15,000 nucleotides of DNA from NCBI RefSeq assembly GCF_014859565.1, contig NZ_JACUUA010000074.1, forward strand, positions 1 to 15,000. Direction: 5' to 3'. How positions within the stretch are numbered: position 1 is the first letter of the stretch; each line of letters opens with the position of its first letter. The notes under the pieces are model-generated. The model saw only the letters and a program-made list of their open reading frames with translations. It was not told the DNA's origin and made no database searches. This DNA comes from Marinospirillum sp. Its GTDB lineage: Bacteria; Pseudomonadota; Gammaproteobacteria; Pseudomonadales; Halomonadaceae. Both the position numbers and the translations under genes were made by a program. This document shows, in pieces, positions 14,701-15,000 of this stretch.

Positions 14701-15000
14701 GTTTTCCCAGTCGATGTAATGAATCGTGCGTGAGCGCCCGCCATCCCAATCCACCAGGCCGTCCACCACAAAGCCCGCAGTCAGCAGTTCCGTGGCGATC
14801 TGATTGGCTTCCATCAAGCCCGGTGCGTCAATGCGCGTCAGGGCGGAAACGGCACTGTTGATACGCTCATCATCCAGCCACTCGGCTGTGTCACCCTTGT
14901 CCAGAAGGCGGGTGTTGATCCGCTTCAGCTGAGACCGCAATACATCGGTTTGCAGTACCTCGGCAAAGCTATTGCGGCCAGTGGCCTGGGGATCATCCAA
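11776..15000 (-). CDS. hsdR: Type I restriction endonuclease subunit R (5' end missing)
   Basis: HsdR is the motor and cutting subunit of a type I restriction-modification complex. It translocates DNA using ATP and cleaves it away from the recognition site. 1074 codons are visible and the frame is open at the right edge, where a terminal TTG need not be the start. In visible-residue numbering the PD-(D/E)XK nuclease has D130 in 'HVIPDLVLLV', E144-C-K146 and QxxxY at Q161/Y165. SF2 translocase motifs follow: WHTQGSGKS (312-320, motif I), DEAH (417-420, motif II), GFTGTP (442-447, motif III), LLTGFDAP (681-688, motif V) and QTIARVNR (706-713, motif VI). A long helical C-terminal region (about 760-1074) probably contacts the HsdM/HsdS complex. 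No frameshift is seen. hsdM and hsdS would lie beyond 15000. Confidence 0.95.
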   Translation of the reverse strand: MDDPQATGRNSFAEVLQTDVLRSQLKRINTRLLDKGDTAEWLDDERINSAVSALTRIDAPGLMEANQIATELLTAGFVVDGLVDWDGGRSRTIHYIDWENPTNNQFTVINQFKVQCPPGHDSVKQHVIPDLVLLVNGIPLVVIECKSPTASSAPVTEAIDQLRRYSNQRFAQGEVSDNEGVPALFNTNQLMLATCFDACLVGTLGAGSGHYLPWKTVASINNPQRTEAQVAEALGVKSLSPQQRTVAGMLDQANLLDIVRHFTLFMTDSGQTIKLVCRYQQYRGVVKTLHRLKHGKTRKQDGEHDRRGGIVWHTQGSGKSLTMVFALRRLRTDPALRRFKVVVVTDRNDLQKQLSATATLSGETVQVAKNSKALKNILRQDGPGLVFAMIQKYRDEASKLGDYEQLNTSEDILVMVDEAHRTQGASLHANLLAGLPNCARIGFTGTPIIMGNKKRTHEIFGEFIDKYTIREAEADGATVPVLYEGRTVQGAVKDGSSLDELFEDFFAGQSEEELEAIKKKYATKGNVLEAPRLIEEKARDMLRHYVTYILPNGFKAQVVAYSRLAAVRYKEAFEKARDDLLSEAAYLSPEIKGMDDEALCRKSSKMQALVQAWRYRELITRIEFATIISGDNNDGSDWAEHTDRATQDKQIERFKKPLLPKEDGGKDKSDPLAFLIVKSMLLTGFDAPIEGVMYLDRSIREAELLQTIARVNRTGFGKKAGIVVDYYGVANHLKSALAAYSEEDVEGALRSLKDEIPALRDRHLRAVDVLRSRGIEDLKDIESCVQALNSERLRQEFNVKVKAFMESLDLVLPRPEALPFTQDAKQLAMIYAAARRRYRDAPILGKDVGAKVRKLIDDHVISLGINPKIAPVNLTDANFRQQLDQVREQAGSYNADPEKARKAVASEMEHAIRSHVQQKLDEDPVYYGKLSERLKEILEGLEGQWDELVTALQTIIDEVKSGSNQHEAGLPEVPQHYLPFYRMLRAAKCGDAQPDMAVEADLITLTESLVEYITQEVKTTSFWQPHRRPMQEALEQALFERIVDSDLLDFNDVLPLVDKLRELAKANSYKLEQE

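Noticed and set aside
1..15000. Search by eye for tRNA/rRNA genes, CRISPR arrays, insertion sequences and integrases
   Set aside because: No cloverleaf-like sequence, regularly spaced repeat or transposase/integrase motif was recognised in any frame.

Overview
The window reads as chromosome of a gammaproteobacterium, most likely a marine or Pseudomonas-like member of the Oceanospirillales/Pseudomonadales. This rests on gene content and order: thiS-thiG-trmB are consecutive, and pyrE / crc-like / rph / yicC appear in the same order as in Pseudomonas. The species cannot be named from the sequence alone.

Left part (1-2801), all on the minus strand, looks like one transcription unit read right to left: a PaaI-type hotdog thioesterase, thiS (sulfur carrier), thiG (thiazole synthase), trmB (tRNA m7G46 methyltransferase, 4-bp overlap with thiG), then the 5' end of a gene for an exported PhnD-like ligand-binding protein, probably a TtrS-type sensor kinase, which runs off the left edge. 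A compact divergent promoter region (about 2850-2950) separates this unit from a plus-strand Na+/phosphate cotransporter with a C-terminal PhoU-like domain (2981-4726).

Middle part (4799-8729): a hairpin terminator, a YfaZ-like outer-membrane protein just downstream of pyrE (both minus), a plus-strand exonuclease III/Crc-family gene whose active site is only partly preserved, a strong shared hairpin terminator, minus-strand rph (RNase PH) and divergent plus-strand yicC. These are housekeeping genes for pyrimidine synthesis, tRNA/RNA processing and possibly carbon-catabolite control.

Right part (8730-15000) breaks the usual order, since gmk normally follows yicC. It looks like an accessory, defence-type region. 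After a 352-bp spacer come a large AAA-type ATPase with a C-terminal PD-(D/E)XK nuclease domain (9082-10686) and a 75-residue protein of unknown function (10701-10928). These converge with a minus-strand pair: hsdR, the type I restriction endonuclease/translocase subunit, cut by the right edge, and an overlapping YgjP-like zinc metallopeptidase gene. hsdM and hsdS are not in the window and would be expected beyond 15000. The ATPase-nuclease with its small neighbour is the best candidate here for a poorly described system, but its function is not established by the sequence. No tRNA, rRNA, insertion sequence or CRISPR array was seen.
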